Source: Trichoplax sp. H2
Lineage: Eukaryota > Placozoa > Uniplacotomia > Trichoplacea
Assembly (NCBI GenBank): GCA_003344405.1
Contig: NOWV01000252.1
Location: 1 to 64,000, forward strand
Direction: 5' to 3'
Length of the DNA: 64,000 nt
Each line of letters begins with the position of its first letter. The stretch's first letter is position 1. The translations under genes and the position numbers were made by a program. The notes below the pieces were generated by a model that saw only the letters and a list, made by a program, of their open reading frames with translations, was not told the origin of the DNA and made no database searches. Shown piece after piece: positions 34,769 to 46,095 of this stretch.

Positions 34769-35411
34769 GTCGCCCATTGATTTTATTTGTAGTTACGAAT
34801 CTGTATGCATAGAAACAGCAGGTTATGAAGTCTTGATCTGATACCTATCGAACTTAATTTATTCAGTATTGCTGGAGTACAGCACCCCTTAGTTTTGATG
34901 ACACGTTAGATGGTTATATACCGCTTTTTTTAATTTTTAGGCCTTTACGAATTTCTTACTGAAGCAACAGAAGTTTTATCGAATACTGTGTTTAGTACAA
35001 AATATAGCACTGCATTGGAAGTGTCTTATAAACTCCCCGAATTCAATCCGTGTTTAAAGGTTTTATTATAATCGATAGTATTTGTGAGATCGTCAATCTT
35101 AGGAGAGAAGTGTACGATCGAGCCAATGATCGTATTTAATGTTATTGTATTCCATGACTTTGACATGAAACAAAATTACTGTATTCCATACTAAGTATTA
35201 CAGATTACTGTAAGATTTTATAATCTTAAATTCATTCTCTGCTGCATTAATATAACGCTATTAGGCGTACAGATATCATCTATTGCGCCATTACATGCTT
35301 ACTTCATGCAGCCTATCTATTCTTAGAATAAAATAAGGTTGTCACACAATCATGCATAGCAAATGGTGTGGACTCCATCACATAGAAACGAAATTATAAT
35401 GCATTTTAAGC
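34769..35411. other. Intergenic, no gene seen
   Basis: AT-rich sequence between family A copy 5 and the stop codon of the first SLCO-like gene. It should contain that gene's 3'UTR. No clear AATAAA on the minus strand lies close to the stop. Confidence 0.4.
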
Positions 35412-38400
35412 TTAAAATACTACTGATTTCTCTAAATCATTGGAAATATCTTCAGGTTGTAGTAAAGGATGCTCATGAAAGGATTGATCATCTTTACTTG
35501 CACTACTCAAGTTTTCATTTATAATCGCCTGTTCATCTCCTACTTCATATCGTTCAATATCACGTTTCATGAAGTAATATGTTAGAAAGGAAAAGATCGT
35601 TGAGAACACTTTCATAATTGCAAGAACACCAGTTATAGCTAATGCCAAGGAATGACTGTCATATATCCAACAGAACTTTCTTTCACCACAGTCTTCTTTC
35701 CATAAATTACAGGCGCTATCAATAAATGCACCCATTATAATAGGACCTGGCGTAGTCGCTAAAACCAAGATAATTGCCTTCTCTATAGCTAGAGCAAGTG
35801 AACGTTGGCTCTCTGGGACGCAGCTAAATTGATATTACTTTAATTAGCATGAGATTATGTATCCTTATAGTTCAGATAATATTTTAATTATATCAGGATT
35901 ACACTATGATGATGACATCATCTCGCATTAATTTTAACTTACCGAAAGATAATTTGAAATGAAGGTATTAGTGTGCAGAAGACTAGAAAAGCAAATAAAG
36001 TCCCTAAAATTAAAAATGGAATTAAGGCATTGCAGGGCTTCGGACAATAATTCATTATAACATGTTGAGAAATTGCGTCGCTGTTGTTCATTAAATTCCA
36101 ACCACTTAGACAACTACAATTGTAAAAGATCTAAAATATAACAAAAATAATTAGGGAACGGCTGCTTTCAAGCTTATATAATGAAGCAATTGCTAAGTTT
36201 TGATGCATATCTTAAAAATGCTATTAATTCGTTGATTTACCATAACCTTATTAGTTGATTTTATTTAACTGACCTCCTCTTTTGCTATGCTATCATTGCC
36301 AGATAAACAACCGGCATAACAAGGCGAAAAGTATGTTATTCCAGTTCTTTGATCGCATACTGGTTTAAAATTATCGGTGCTACAGTGACAGCCAAGATTA
36401 CATTCAATACTCAGATTATAGGCCAGGTGATTAGTGCCTTTAGCGGAAGTATCACTAAACAGGGTTATGATAGCAAATTAATAAACGAGATTATGCCAAG
36501 ATAACTTAATTTTACGGCTAATTGTTAATGTAATTTCGCAAATATGCATCCATGCTTGTTATTTAAAATAAATTCGCACTATTTCATCTTAAACTAATAG
36601 TAAAAATAATTAAAATGATATAAAACTTTTAGTTACAGTGCTCTTTCTATTATTTAGCAATTACTTGAAATAAGAAACATTTACTCCAGCAATAGCTGTA
36701 CTTGGACATCTCGTAATGATAAACGCGAATGCAGTCAGTATACTTAAACAACAAGCCATCCAGTTATATTTTGCCAACATTAAAACGCCTAATTTCTTTT
36801 TTTTCAGGAGTATCCCTACCTGAGTGTATAAACGTATAGCAACATAGTTATAGAAAATGATTTGCAAATCGATTCAATTTTCTGACGTTCAAAAACTACA
36901 CAAAATTGTATTAATCAAGATAATGTGTAAGATGCTTAATCGTTAAATGAGCTTATTCTCTTAATACTGTATCTTTAACTACAGAACAAACTAGCTCGGC
37001 AATTTCTACTAATTAGCATTAAGACCATCAATTAACATACCAGTATAACTCCAAGCAGCATTCCTATAACGATTATTAGGCCAGAATACATACTCGCATC
37101 GGCTGCACTTATTCCGTACTGTGCTTCCAAATACTTTGGAAGGAATGTTCCCATACCAGCTAGCACTATAAGATGCCCTACTAGACTTAATGTAGTGCAT
37201 ACATAGGGTAAATTGCATAACAACTCTTTACATGCTGGTATAATTTCTTTCAGATTTGTGCCATACTGTTTATCAACGCTTGATTTACCAATAGCCTGCT
37301 CTTTACGTTGTTTCTTATACAGTTCATAATTTGGCAAATGGCGAGGAAAAGCGAACATTGGTATCGAACCTATTGCCACACATATACCGGTAAGGACGTA
37401 ACCAAGCCACCAAGCACCAATCCAGTTTGGATTATTTGGTGTCAATCCCGGGCCTAAGTAACATAAATCAGTATCATTTACAGTAATTTTTTCATATTGA
37501 TTGAAGAGTATCAAAAATATATTTTAATTTACGCTGCATAACCGCTAATATTACTCTACCATGGATGGTATTAAAACTTAATTGGGAATCATATATAGCC
37601 TACAAAGTCTAGCTCGATAAAGAATGAGGACTTGGGATCTTAAATTAAGAAGTTGCTACCATTTCTAAGGTAGAATTTAATTGAAGAAGCTTAATATTTT
37701 CATCCATGCCATCCTTAATTCGTTCAATGTTGTAATACCACAGTACATAGTGGCAATGATGTACGCGTATAATGATCATATTTATGCCAAGGGTCTACTT
37801 TTTAAATAGGTTTATGGGCTAGCTAATCTTACATTAGCAGTTGGCAATACTGTTGTAGTGTTTCAGTACTATCTCGAATATTGAATATTTTCTGTTTTTA
37901 AATCCTAACGTAACAGTTCTAACATAACATTGTAAGAAATTTCTGCACTTATTGCTTAATTATATCAACAACATTCAACTACATTGAATGAATGTGATTA
38001 CGGTGTCTTACCTGGCTTTCTAAAAGGCCAATAGACGTATAAATCCAAAGCCGTCCCTCCAAAAGCAAAGCCAAAAGCAGTACTTAATCCGATTATACTT
38101 ACATTGATACCAGTAAAAACTGGAGATATATCTGGGCTAACGCTTTCATCTAAATAAGACCAACCGACTGTAGCGAGAATAGACGTACCGGCACCCAAGA
38201 CAAATTGACCAATACAGAAAATAAAAAGGTATACTCCTTTGCTTATATTCTGTTGCTGACAGACATTAGGAATCGACCTATTATGTTCCAAGCAAAAATC
38301 AGATTGATTGTCGTAAAGCTGATATGAATCTAAAGTGCTGTAACTGGGATTTACAAGATGAGGCAAAATATAAACGATGCATCCAGCGGCAGTGATGAGT

Positions 38401-38771
38401 CCAGTTAAACCAAGCCATTTTCCTTTATGAGAATGTGCCGCTTTATGTGATATAATGATACCGAATACTGACTGCGCTATGCTATAGCAGACCGTTGTGC
38501 CACCAATATCAGCACTACTCAAACCAAATCCTTTCTGTATAGTGGAAACTATACTTGCATCATAACCAGTGGTGATAAAACCATAAAAAAGTTGACAAAT
38601 ACCAATCCAGAATGCCAAACATAAATGATGGTTAAATACTTGTAACCAATTTGGGTGAAAATTAAAGCAACCAAAACGTTGATCTGGTGGTAACTGAGAG
38701 CCTCTACGCTCAGTTTTCTGTTCTTTCATTTCATCATCTGACGATGACCCAAAATTGACTTCTGTGTCCAT
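35412..38771 (-). CDS. SLCO/OATP-like organic anion transporter with Kazal domain (gene 1, 6 exons, 702 aa)
   Basis: The exons on the minus strand are 38012-38771, 37041-37453, 36665-36819, 36274-36454, 35943-36130 and 35412-35823. The ATG is at 38771-38769; the open frame's first codon upstream is GTG. The sum is 2,109 nt with all phases matching. The superfamily signature is present as NPNWIGAWWLGYVL. Exon 4 is a Kazal-like module of the large extracellular loop (CNLGCHCS, then KPVCD, then YFSPCYAGC). The last exon has CVPESQRSLALA, PGPIIMGAFID and FCWIYD, typical of the last OATP helices, followed by a charged tail. The family has twelve membrane segments and moves amphipathic anions such as steroid conjugates across the plasma membrane; the substrate here is unknown. 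The donor of exon 4 is GTCAGT. The gene lies 2.6 kb from its tandem paralogue. Confidence 0.9.
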
Positions 38772-39709
38772 TTTAACACTCACAATCTCCTAATTACTCC
38801 TTCCAATGAAACTGATAATAAGGCTTCAAATTCAATATTAATTTTGCGATTGTAAAAAATAATAATATCCACCAAGCCAATCACAAATCAAAGTTGGGCT
38901 CCAGCTCACATTTCCAATATTTCTATCTTTCCTGAATAATGGGATGGTACAACACAGCCTAATTTAAACACCGTCGCTCAATTCGCCGACCCTAAAGCAA
39001 ATGATAGATGGTCAATATGCCCAATTTTGTCCCAATGTACGTATTCTGATTTTTTTATGCCTTACTTCTTCTATTCAATGCCACAATCTTTGTCGAATAT
39101 AGTCGTGTAAACAGGGCCCCCTGTTTGAGCACAATGCATGAACTTTCAACCAAGAACAATAAGCCTTATATTAGGGGTCAAATTCTTGGGGGAGAATACG
39201 AATAGTACGGTTGCTTGGATCAAGTGCGTGTAAATTCGAAGGTCTAATGCTCATGATCCGCCTGCTTGTACGAGATTAAATTGGATGATCAATCAGTAGG
39301 GTTGCTCTAATTATCGAATAAACCTCCATTGGGCCTATTCGTTCAACATTTCGCTCCACATTGGAAACTTGCGACTTAATTGATGAACTAGCTAACTCGA
39401 TCGATGTACTAGAAAGAATCCATGGACTTGCAACTTCTTTGGACGGACAGACATTGGGCCTACTTTGTCAATAAATTGTGTCCAACACTTCATTATGACC
39501 AGTACTTTTGGAAGCAGGCAGTCGATTCTGAATATGGATTGCATTGATCTAAATGAAGTAATATTACGTTGCCTCTTACTAAGTTCTGCTTAGAAGCAAT
39601 CAATCTAGATCATGAACGTTATTCAAATGAATACGATCGATTTAGAAAATAGATACGATAGATCTAGACACTACATTATACTGAGTAAACTGTTTTTCGA
39701 CATTTTCGC

Positions 39710-40005
39710 CCTTATCTAATATGAAAAGTCCGTCCATCCGCGGGGAGTTGCAGCTCCAAGTATACAGTATAGTATTTGCTAGTACTCTACTGTCGTCGAT
39801 GGTACTGTATTGTACAGTACAGTGCAGTACTATGAGATAACAGTACGATAGTTTCGCCCTTATCTGATATGCAAGGTCCGTCCATCCGAGGAGAGTTTCA
39901 GGTCCAAGTATACACTACAGTAACTTTAGTATTTGCTAATACTGTACTATAGTCCATGGTACTGTATTGTACAGAATAGTACAGGACTATGAGAAACAGT
40001 ACCGA
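39710..40005. repeat. Tandem duplication (~145 bp unit) with TACAGTAC palindromes
   Basis: The unit beginning TTCGCCCTTATCT and GTCCGTCCATCC occurs at about 39710 and 39852. Each unit ends in ATGGTACTGTATTGTACAG and a CAGTACTATGAGA-like block. Further TACAGTAC/GTACTGTAC motifs follow at 40078-40142. Confidence 0.7.
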
Positions 40006-40146
40006 TGAGTCAAAATCCGTTGACAAAAGTTCATACCCTATCAATAGTAATGAAACTGCGCAATCGCAACGTTGCCTTACAGTACATCCTATACAGTACA
40101 ATATACAGAAAGTACTGTACTCTACAGTATGTACAGTACATTACCT

Positions 40147-40440
40147 GCTTGCGGGCATTTCATCATCCCGTGACTCGGTCGTTAATGTCTAGCGTCTAAA
40201 ATGAACTAAAGTATTTCCTGCGAAGTAGTTAGGGTTGGAATTGTCATAAAAGATTGCCGAATAGATGATTTACTAATATAAATAGATAATTAGTATAAAA
40301 TTGTAAAAAATCGAGAGAAAAGTAATTTCTTTACATTCAGTTCAATACTTGCTAGCATTTGATCATCCGTCACTGAATAATCTGAATGGATGGCTTCTTA
40401 AAATGAATGAAGATATTTCCTGTGATACAGTTACGGTGTG
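40147..40440. repeat. Diverged tandem duplication (~200-bp offset)
   Basis: Blocks at 40147-40235 (CTTGCGGGCATTTCATCATC, AAAATGAACTAAAGTATTTCC) recur at 40349-40440 (CTTGCTAGCATTTGATCATC, AAAATGAATGAAGATATTTCC). Noncoding. Confidence 0.55.
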
Positions 40441-41360
40441 TAACAAATCGAAATTTGTAACGAGGATATAGTAAAAACTATTTTATGAGTGTTGTATCGG
40501 ATTTATCCTCCCTGACATTATCAAGTCCTACTCTAAGCACGGACGATCTCCTATCGTCAGAATGAACAGTAATCATAACCTCTACCTCTTTAGACGAAAT
40601 GAACCCAAACTTGACGGAAAAACTCAGTCAATTTAAACTAAATCGGCATAAACTTGAATTATTGGTACTTAAAGTAACAAAAGGTGTACTTGTTGTAGAT
40701 TCCAGTGTGAATTCTAATTATAGTGACAATTAAAACTCAAGACAGCTATCTTATTTCTAATTTTAGCTTTATATTAACGGTAATTATATATAATTAACAA
40801 TAGAGTGTGAGAATTATTATAATAATTGTATTATTCATAAAATGTTATTAAAATTGTATGTAGTACTAATATAAGGGTAATAGCTGCAGATGAAAAACAC
40901 CTTAATTATTGAAATTGTGCTGTTTTATAATAAAGAAGAATGCAAAAAAAATGGATTACACTTGAATTAATTTGCTCCAACAAGTGAAAGTTCATCGTAG
41001 AATACTCAGATCGAAAGGAATATCTTGACTACAAGCAATATAGATGTAATAATAAGCCGCAATAAACCACAAATGTTTACAGGTCTGCTGACTTGATTCT
41101 ACTTTTTACTGATTGGATAGTATAGGGTTATGTCCAAAATTTTATCTGCCAAGATATTTTCATCTAAGTATATATCATTGCATCAAATGAAAAATTAATT
41201 AATGGTCTTCTGACCATAATGCAAAAGTTTTTACTATTGCATTCTTTCACATTCAGGTAGACGTAGTGTATTAGGATTAAATACCATTGGGTTCGCATAG
41301 CTTGCCAAAAAGGATAACGTTGTAATTTTAAAATTAAAATTTTAATTTACCACATTAACA

Positions 41361-44300
41361 TTATACTAAAGTTTCAGTGAATCCGTTCAACTTAGATGCT
41401 GTTTCAACCATATTTTGATTTGAACTAGATGGCTTTATAATTTTATTTTCCGGCTCCTTTTCATCCGCTTCATGATCATCTTTGATGTTTTCCTTCTCTA
41501 TTCCAGCGTATTTTTTGATATCACGTTTTAAAAAATACCATGCTAATATCGAAAAAATTGCAGAAAATATCCTCATAGCTAATATAACACCAGCTAATCC
41601 ATATGCGAGTAACTGATTGTCGTATATCCAACAGAAAGCTCTCTCTCCGTTTTGAACTTCCCACAGAGAGCATGCACCATCGATGAAAGTTCCGAGTAAA
41701 ATTGGACCTGGAATATTCGCTAAACACTGGATAAATACCCATTGAACAGCGAGAGCTAATGGTCGCTGACTCTCCGGAACGCACCTATTTTGAAAGATAA
41801 AATTTTTAATTTTTTACTTCTTAGCGTGTTATATAAATTGTAAGGAATGAAAATGGACTTTCTATTAACCTCAAGATAACTTGATATGAAGGTATGAGAC
41901 TGCAATAAACCAAAAATGCAAATATTATTCCCATGATAATAAAAGGAATGAGAGCATTGCATTCTTTTGGACAATAATTCAAAACTACATCCAAAGACTG
42001 AGTATGATTTCTCATGGCATTCGTATTAGTGCTTAAACAGCTGCAATTACCAAATACCTGCGCAAATCCAAATTAAAAAAAATAGAGCTAGAGTTATGGA
42101 GAGATGGCAATCAGTAATGTAGAATTTATTTTGGCCTCTAATAAAAAGTCTTGAGACCTGTCGATGTCAAGTAAATGTCCTTTGATACGCAATGTTACCA
42201 TCAAGCTTCGATCATGCTGACATTTAGGATATAACAGGCTGTATTGATTAAATTTTACAATTACCTGCTGTCCGTTATTAAAATCTATTCCTTTAGAGGT
42301 ACATCCAGCATAACAAGGTGAAAAATACGTGATTCCAGTCGAGAGATCGCAAACAGGCTTGAAAGTTTCGGAATCACAATAACATCCAGAATTACAATTA
42401 TCTGATAAATTATGTGTCTGTGATACTGCAATTTCGCTGGTGAAACTGTAAAAAGCATAATTCGTAGTTAATGCATACGCATAAATTAAAACATAAGCGA
42501 ATAATTAAGAACAATTCTTTCCATAAAATGTATCTACTGATTATTTTATAAGATGCTTCCGACGACTGCATAGTACTGAATTAGAGCTTGAGCAAAATCA
42601 AATTCTAAATCAGACTATCATAACAAAAAAAGCATTCCCATTTCCGCATGAACATCTATTGAAATAAAAGTGTCTAATATGTTTTTGATAAATAATGACG
42701 AATTGTAACTAGCTGACAAAAAATAAGCTTAAGCGAAAGCTAGTTAAGTTTGCCAGTCCACTTTAACTGCTGCAAGTAGTAATTTCAGAATTTCAAGTCA
42801 GCAATATTATTTGCAGATGAATAAATTGGGCGACAAAGAAAAATTGAAAGCTTCTGTTGTCGAGACTTTTGGGGTTAAATCCTAAATTTTCGCAGTAATC
42901 GGGTAATGGCTTCCCCATCATGAGCAAATAGTTACACCAATTTGTTGTGATGTGTAATGTAATAACAGTAAATGTTAGACTAGCCGATCAGGACTGTTGT
43001 AATTATAAAATATAGTTGAAATCTGCTGTACTAGCCTATAACGCTACAATCTACTACTATGAAAGTGATATACTGCAGTAGAGATTAAAATATTAAAGTC
43101 TACGGTAGGGTAATTTTATTAGCTGAGCCTTGTTTGAACAATTAATAATTTAGACAAGTACCATAGTGTACCAATAGAAAGCTTCATTATTGTAAAAAGT
43201 AGCGCATAAAATAGCAATGACGAGTCTTGTACTCGGAGTAGTATACGGCCTATATGGTAACGTACTGGAGATCAACCTGTTTATAGCTCGAAACATTGTG
43301 ATGGTAACTAACTTATAAATAGATTCAATGCTTTAACGAGAATATTTCTTAATCGAATATAACGTACTTAGTCTACTTCATGTTAGCCATTAGATGTATT
43401 AAGTCCGTAATTATAGCTGTTTAATCTAGAAATTGTACTTAAAACTATTAACGGCTAGACTGATTTATGTGATGGTTGTTGGTACTCATTACCTATATTT
43501 TGTTGCTACCGTACAAATTATATAAAGACAACATGTTGTGTACTAATATTAGTTCGTAAGTCTAGTACTTGCTAACTAGTCAAAGGTGCTCAAATTATTG
43601 TGATTAGGTAGGATTAAGGATAACTACTTTCAAAAGTTTCTTAATCAGGGTAGTTATACGCGAACTAAGGACAAGTTTAGTGGATTTGGCCTTTTCGTTA
43701 TCTTATCGTAAAACAAGTTTGAAACAGGCGTACACTGGCTAAAACTTTTGTTTACATAGAATTGTTTCGCTAAATTTAAAAATTATTCAAAGGTAACATT
43801 CACTGATATCGTTATTGGCGCTACACGGACCAAACTCGGACATAAGTAAATCTATCGCCAGTAAAAAAAACGCATAAACACTAGGAAACACTTGAACAGT
43901 TTTTATAGAGTATATCTAGATAGATTGACAAAGTTTTAATGCATGATGTGGCTGATATATATCTGATCTATTCGTTGTTAAGCCCGCTGAAAACAGACTC
44001 AGTACATAATCAGATTGATAGCCTGATAATAAATCGATCTATCAAGTCGTATCAATTTGTCACATTTTCTTTAATGATGTCATTATATTGCATGGTTTGG
44101 TGTCTATATTGATTACTAAATGATCTGAATAGGCGTAGACTGCCAGCTGAGTGACAATCATATAATACAGTGTTCGAATTGTTTTGTGAAAGTACGGTGT
44201 GACAGGGAATATGATGAAAATTAACGTTTGATAATTGATTCAGACTAATAGAATTTTTGCAATGGCTGAAGCAATTAAATCTAATTATCTTGGCATTCTA

Positions 44301-46095
44301 CTATTTATGCTTAATTAAGAATTGTATCGCAATAGCATTAAATATTGAAAGGCGCTGATACATACTTATGATATGGAATATTGACTCCAGCTATCAAAGT
44401 TCTCGGACATATTGCAATAAGAAACGCTGCTACCGTAACTGTACTTAATGTAGTAGAAATGGCTGCAAACTTGGCCAAGCCTAAAACTTTCAATTTCTTG
44501 TACTTCATGTATCCTCCTCCCTAAGCATTGAATAATTTAAGTTACAACACAAGTTTCAATTACAGCATCCAGGGCAACTTATAAGTTGACTGAAAAGTTT
44601 TAAAATGAAATATTAAGATACCAACTACCGTATCTAACTTATGGATTCTTAAGCCATAATAAACACTTATTTATGAAGATGTAGAGTTATACACTACACA
44701 CTATCAGTATATTCCCTAGCACATAACGGCTGTAACTAGGTGAAATAGTTGCGCTGCAGTTACTAGCATAAGACATTATCGCAATGAAAATGTAATACTA
44801 ATTGTACAACTAGTTGAAATTAAATCTTACCAAAACAATACCAACTAGCATTCCTACAACAATCATTATTCCAGTATACATGCTGGCAGATGAAGCTAGT
44901 ACTCCATACTGAGATTCTATATACTTAGGAAAAAAGACTCCAACGCCCGCTAGCACAATCAAGTTGCCCACCAAATTTAAGACAGTGCACATAAAGGGCA
45001 TGTTAAGCAATAAATCCTTCAAGGATGGGATTAAATCTTTTAAAGTTTTACTTTTATAACGATCAATTTTTGATTTGCCTTCGGCTTGCTGCGCACGTTT
45101 CATTTTATAATACTCATAATTCGGTAAATGGCGTGGCAGAGCTAAAATTGGGAAAGCCATCAAGATTATGATCGCTGCTATTACAATATAACCTAACCAC
45201 CAAGCACCAATCCAATTTGGATTATCTATTGTTAGGCTTGGATCTAAAGATATAGGACATAATATTAGTAAGAAATGTGAGGTTTGCGCCAAACTTTTAC
45301 ACACTTTGGCCAATAAACATGCTACTGACACTTACCAGAAACTTCAGCAGGCCAATACACGTATAAATCTAATGCAGTGCCACCAAATACAAAACCTAAT
45401 GCAATTCCAAGACCTAGTAACGACAAGTTAATGCCAGTATATAAAGCAGATACCGAGGGACTAACGTTTTCATCTAAGTATGACCAGCCGATTGATCTTA
45501 AAATAGATGTACCAGCGCCAATAACAAATTGGCCAAGACAAAAAAGAAATATGTAAAGACCCTTTTGCGATGCCTGTTCCTGATCAGTAAGTGGAGACGG
45601 TTTGCTAGTCGAAGAGCAAATTCCATAACTTTGGTTACCATTTTGGTAAGAACTCAGTATACCGTAAGATTTTGTTACAAAATGTGGTAATGCGTATATA
45701 AAGCATCCGATTGCAGCAATAATTGCAGTTATGCCTACCCATCTTCCCTTATGAGAATTAGCTGCTTTATGCGATAAAATAACGCCTAAAGTAGATTGTG
45801 CAACACTAAAACACACAGATATGCCACCAATGTCAGTACTACTTAGTCCAAATCCTCTCTGTAAAGTTGATACGATGCTAGATTCGTAACCTGATGTGAC
45901 TGTACTAAATAAAAGTTGACAAACGCCTATCAAAAATGCTAGCCACTTGCGATTATTAAAAACCTGTAACCAATCCGGGTGAATATTAAAGCATCCGTAA
46001 CGTTCTTTCGTTCCCAACTCGGTGTTGTCAGTATCTTTGGTACTATCAATTGCTCTTAATTTAGGCGATTTCGAAGATGATTTCTTCTTCTCCAT
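41361..46095 (-). CDS. SLCO/OATP-like organic anion transporter with Kazal domain (gene 2, 6 exons, 703 aa)
   Basis: The exons are 45336-46095, 44831-45243, 44366-44520, 42265-42436, 41870-42057 and 41361-41784. The sum is 2,112 nt. The ATG is at 46095-46093; the apparent earlier start at 46113 is GTG. Exons 1, 2, 3 and 5 have the same lengths as in gene 1 (760, 413, 155, 188 nt), with the same intron phases. The signature is NPNWIGAWWLGYIV. The Kazal-like exon has CNSGCYCD, KPVCD and YFSPCYAGC. The last exon has CVPESQRPLALAV, IPGPILLGTFID and FCWIYD, and ends in a long acidic and basic tail. The donor of exon 5 is GTTAAT, so its 3' splice partner should be confirmed. Intron 3 is expanded to about 1.9 kb by an old family A element. 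Function is inferred from family only. Confidence 0.9.
43061..43726 (+). mobile_element. Family A element, copy 7, strongly diverged, in SLCO gene 2 intron 3
   Basis: Landmarks occur in family order but with many changes: GTGATATACTGCAGTAGAG at the left, GGGTAATTTTATTAGC, ACATTGTGATGGTAACTAACTTATA-like sequence (shortened), TAGCCATTAGATGTATT, and CGTTATCTTATCGTAAAAC at the right. It is probably the oldest copy in the window. Confidence 0.5.

Larger units (their letters stand above)
38772..41360. other. Spacer between the two SLCO-like genes; less AT-rich, with tandem duplications and GTAC palindromes
   Basis: No supported exon. 38930-39700 is visibly richer in G and C than its surroundings but shows no domain. 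39710-40005 holds a tandem duplication rich in TACAGTAC-type palindromes. 40147-40440 holds a second decayed tandem pair. Open frames at 39898-40199 on both strands come from the palindromic sequence and are not credible genes. The promoter of gene 1 must lie just upstream of 38771. Confidence 0.45.

Noticed and set aside
36661-37218. Short open frames at 36661-36867 and 37009-37218 taken as separate genes
   Set aside because: The first is SLCO gene 1 exon 3 with flanking intron; the second is another frame over exon 2.
39898-40199. Three overlapping open frames on both strands
   Set aside because: They arise from palindromic GTAC repeats and show no conserved domain.
41521-42015. Open frames at 41521-41784, 41756-41974 and 41821-42015 as separate genes
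   Set aside because: They are other-frame shadows or intron read-through of exons 5 and 6 of SLCO gene 2.
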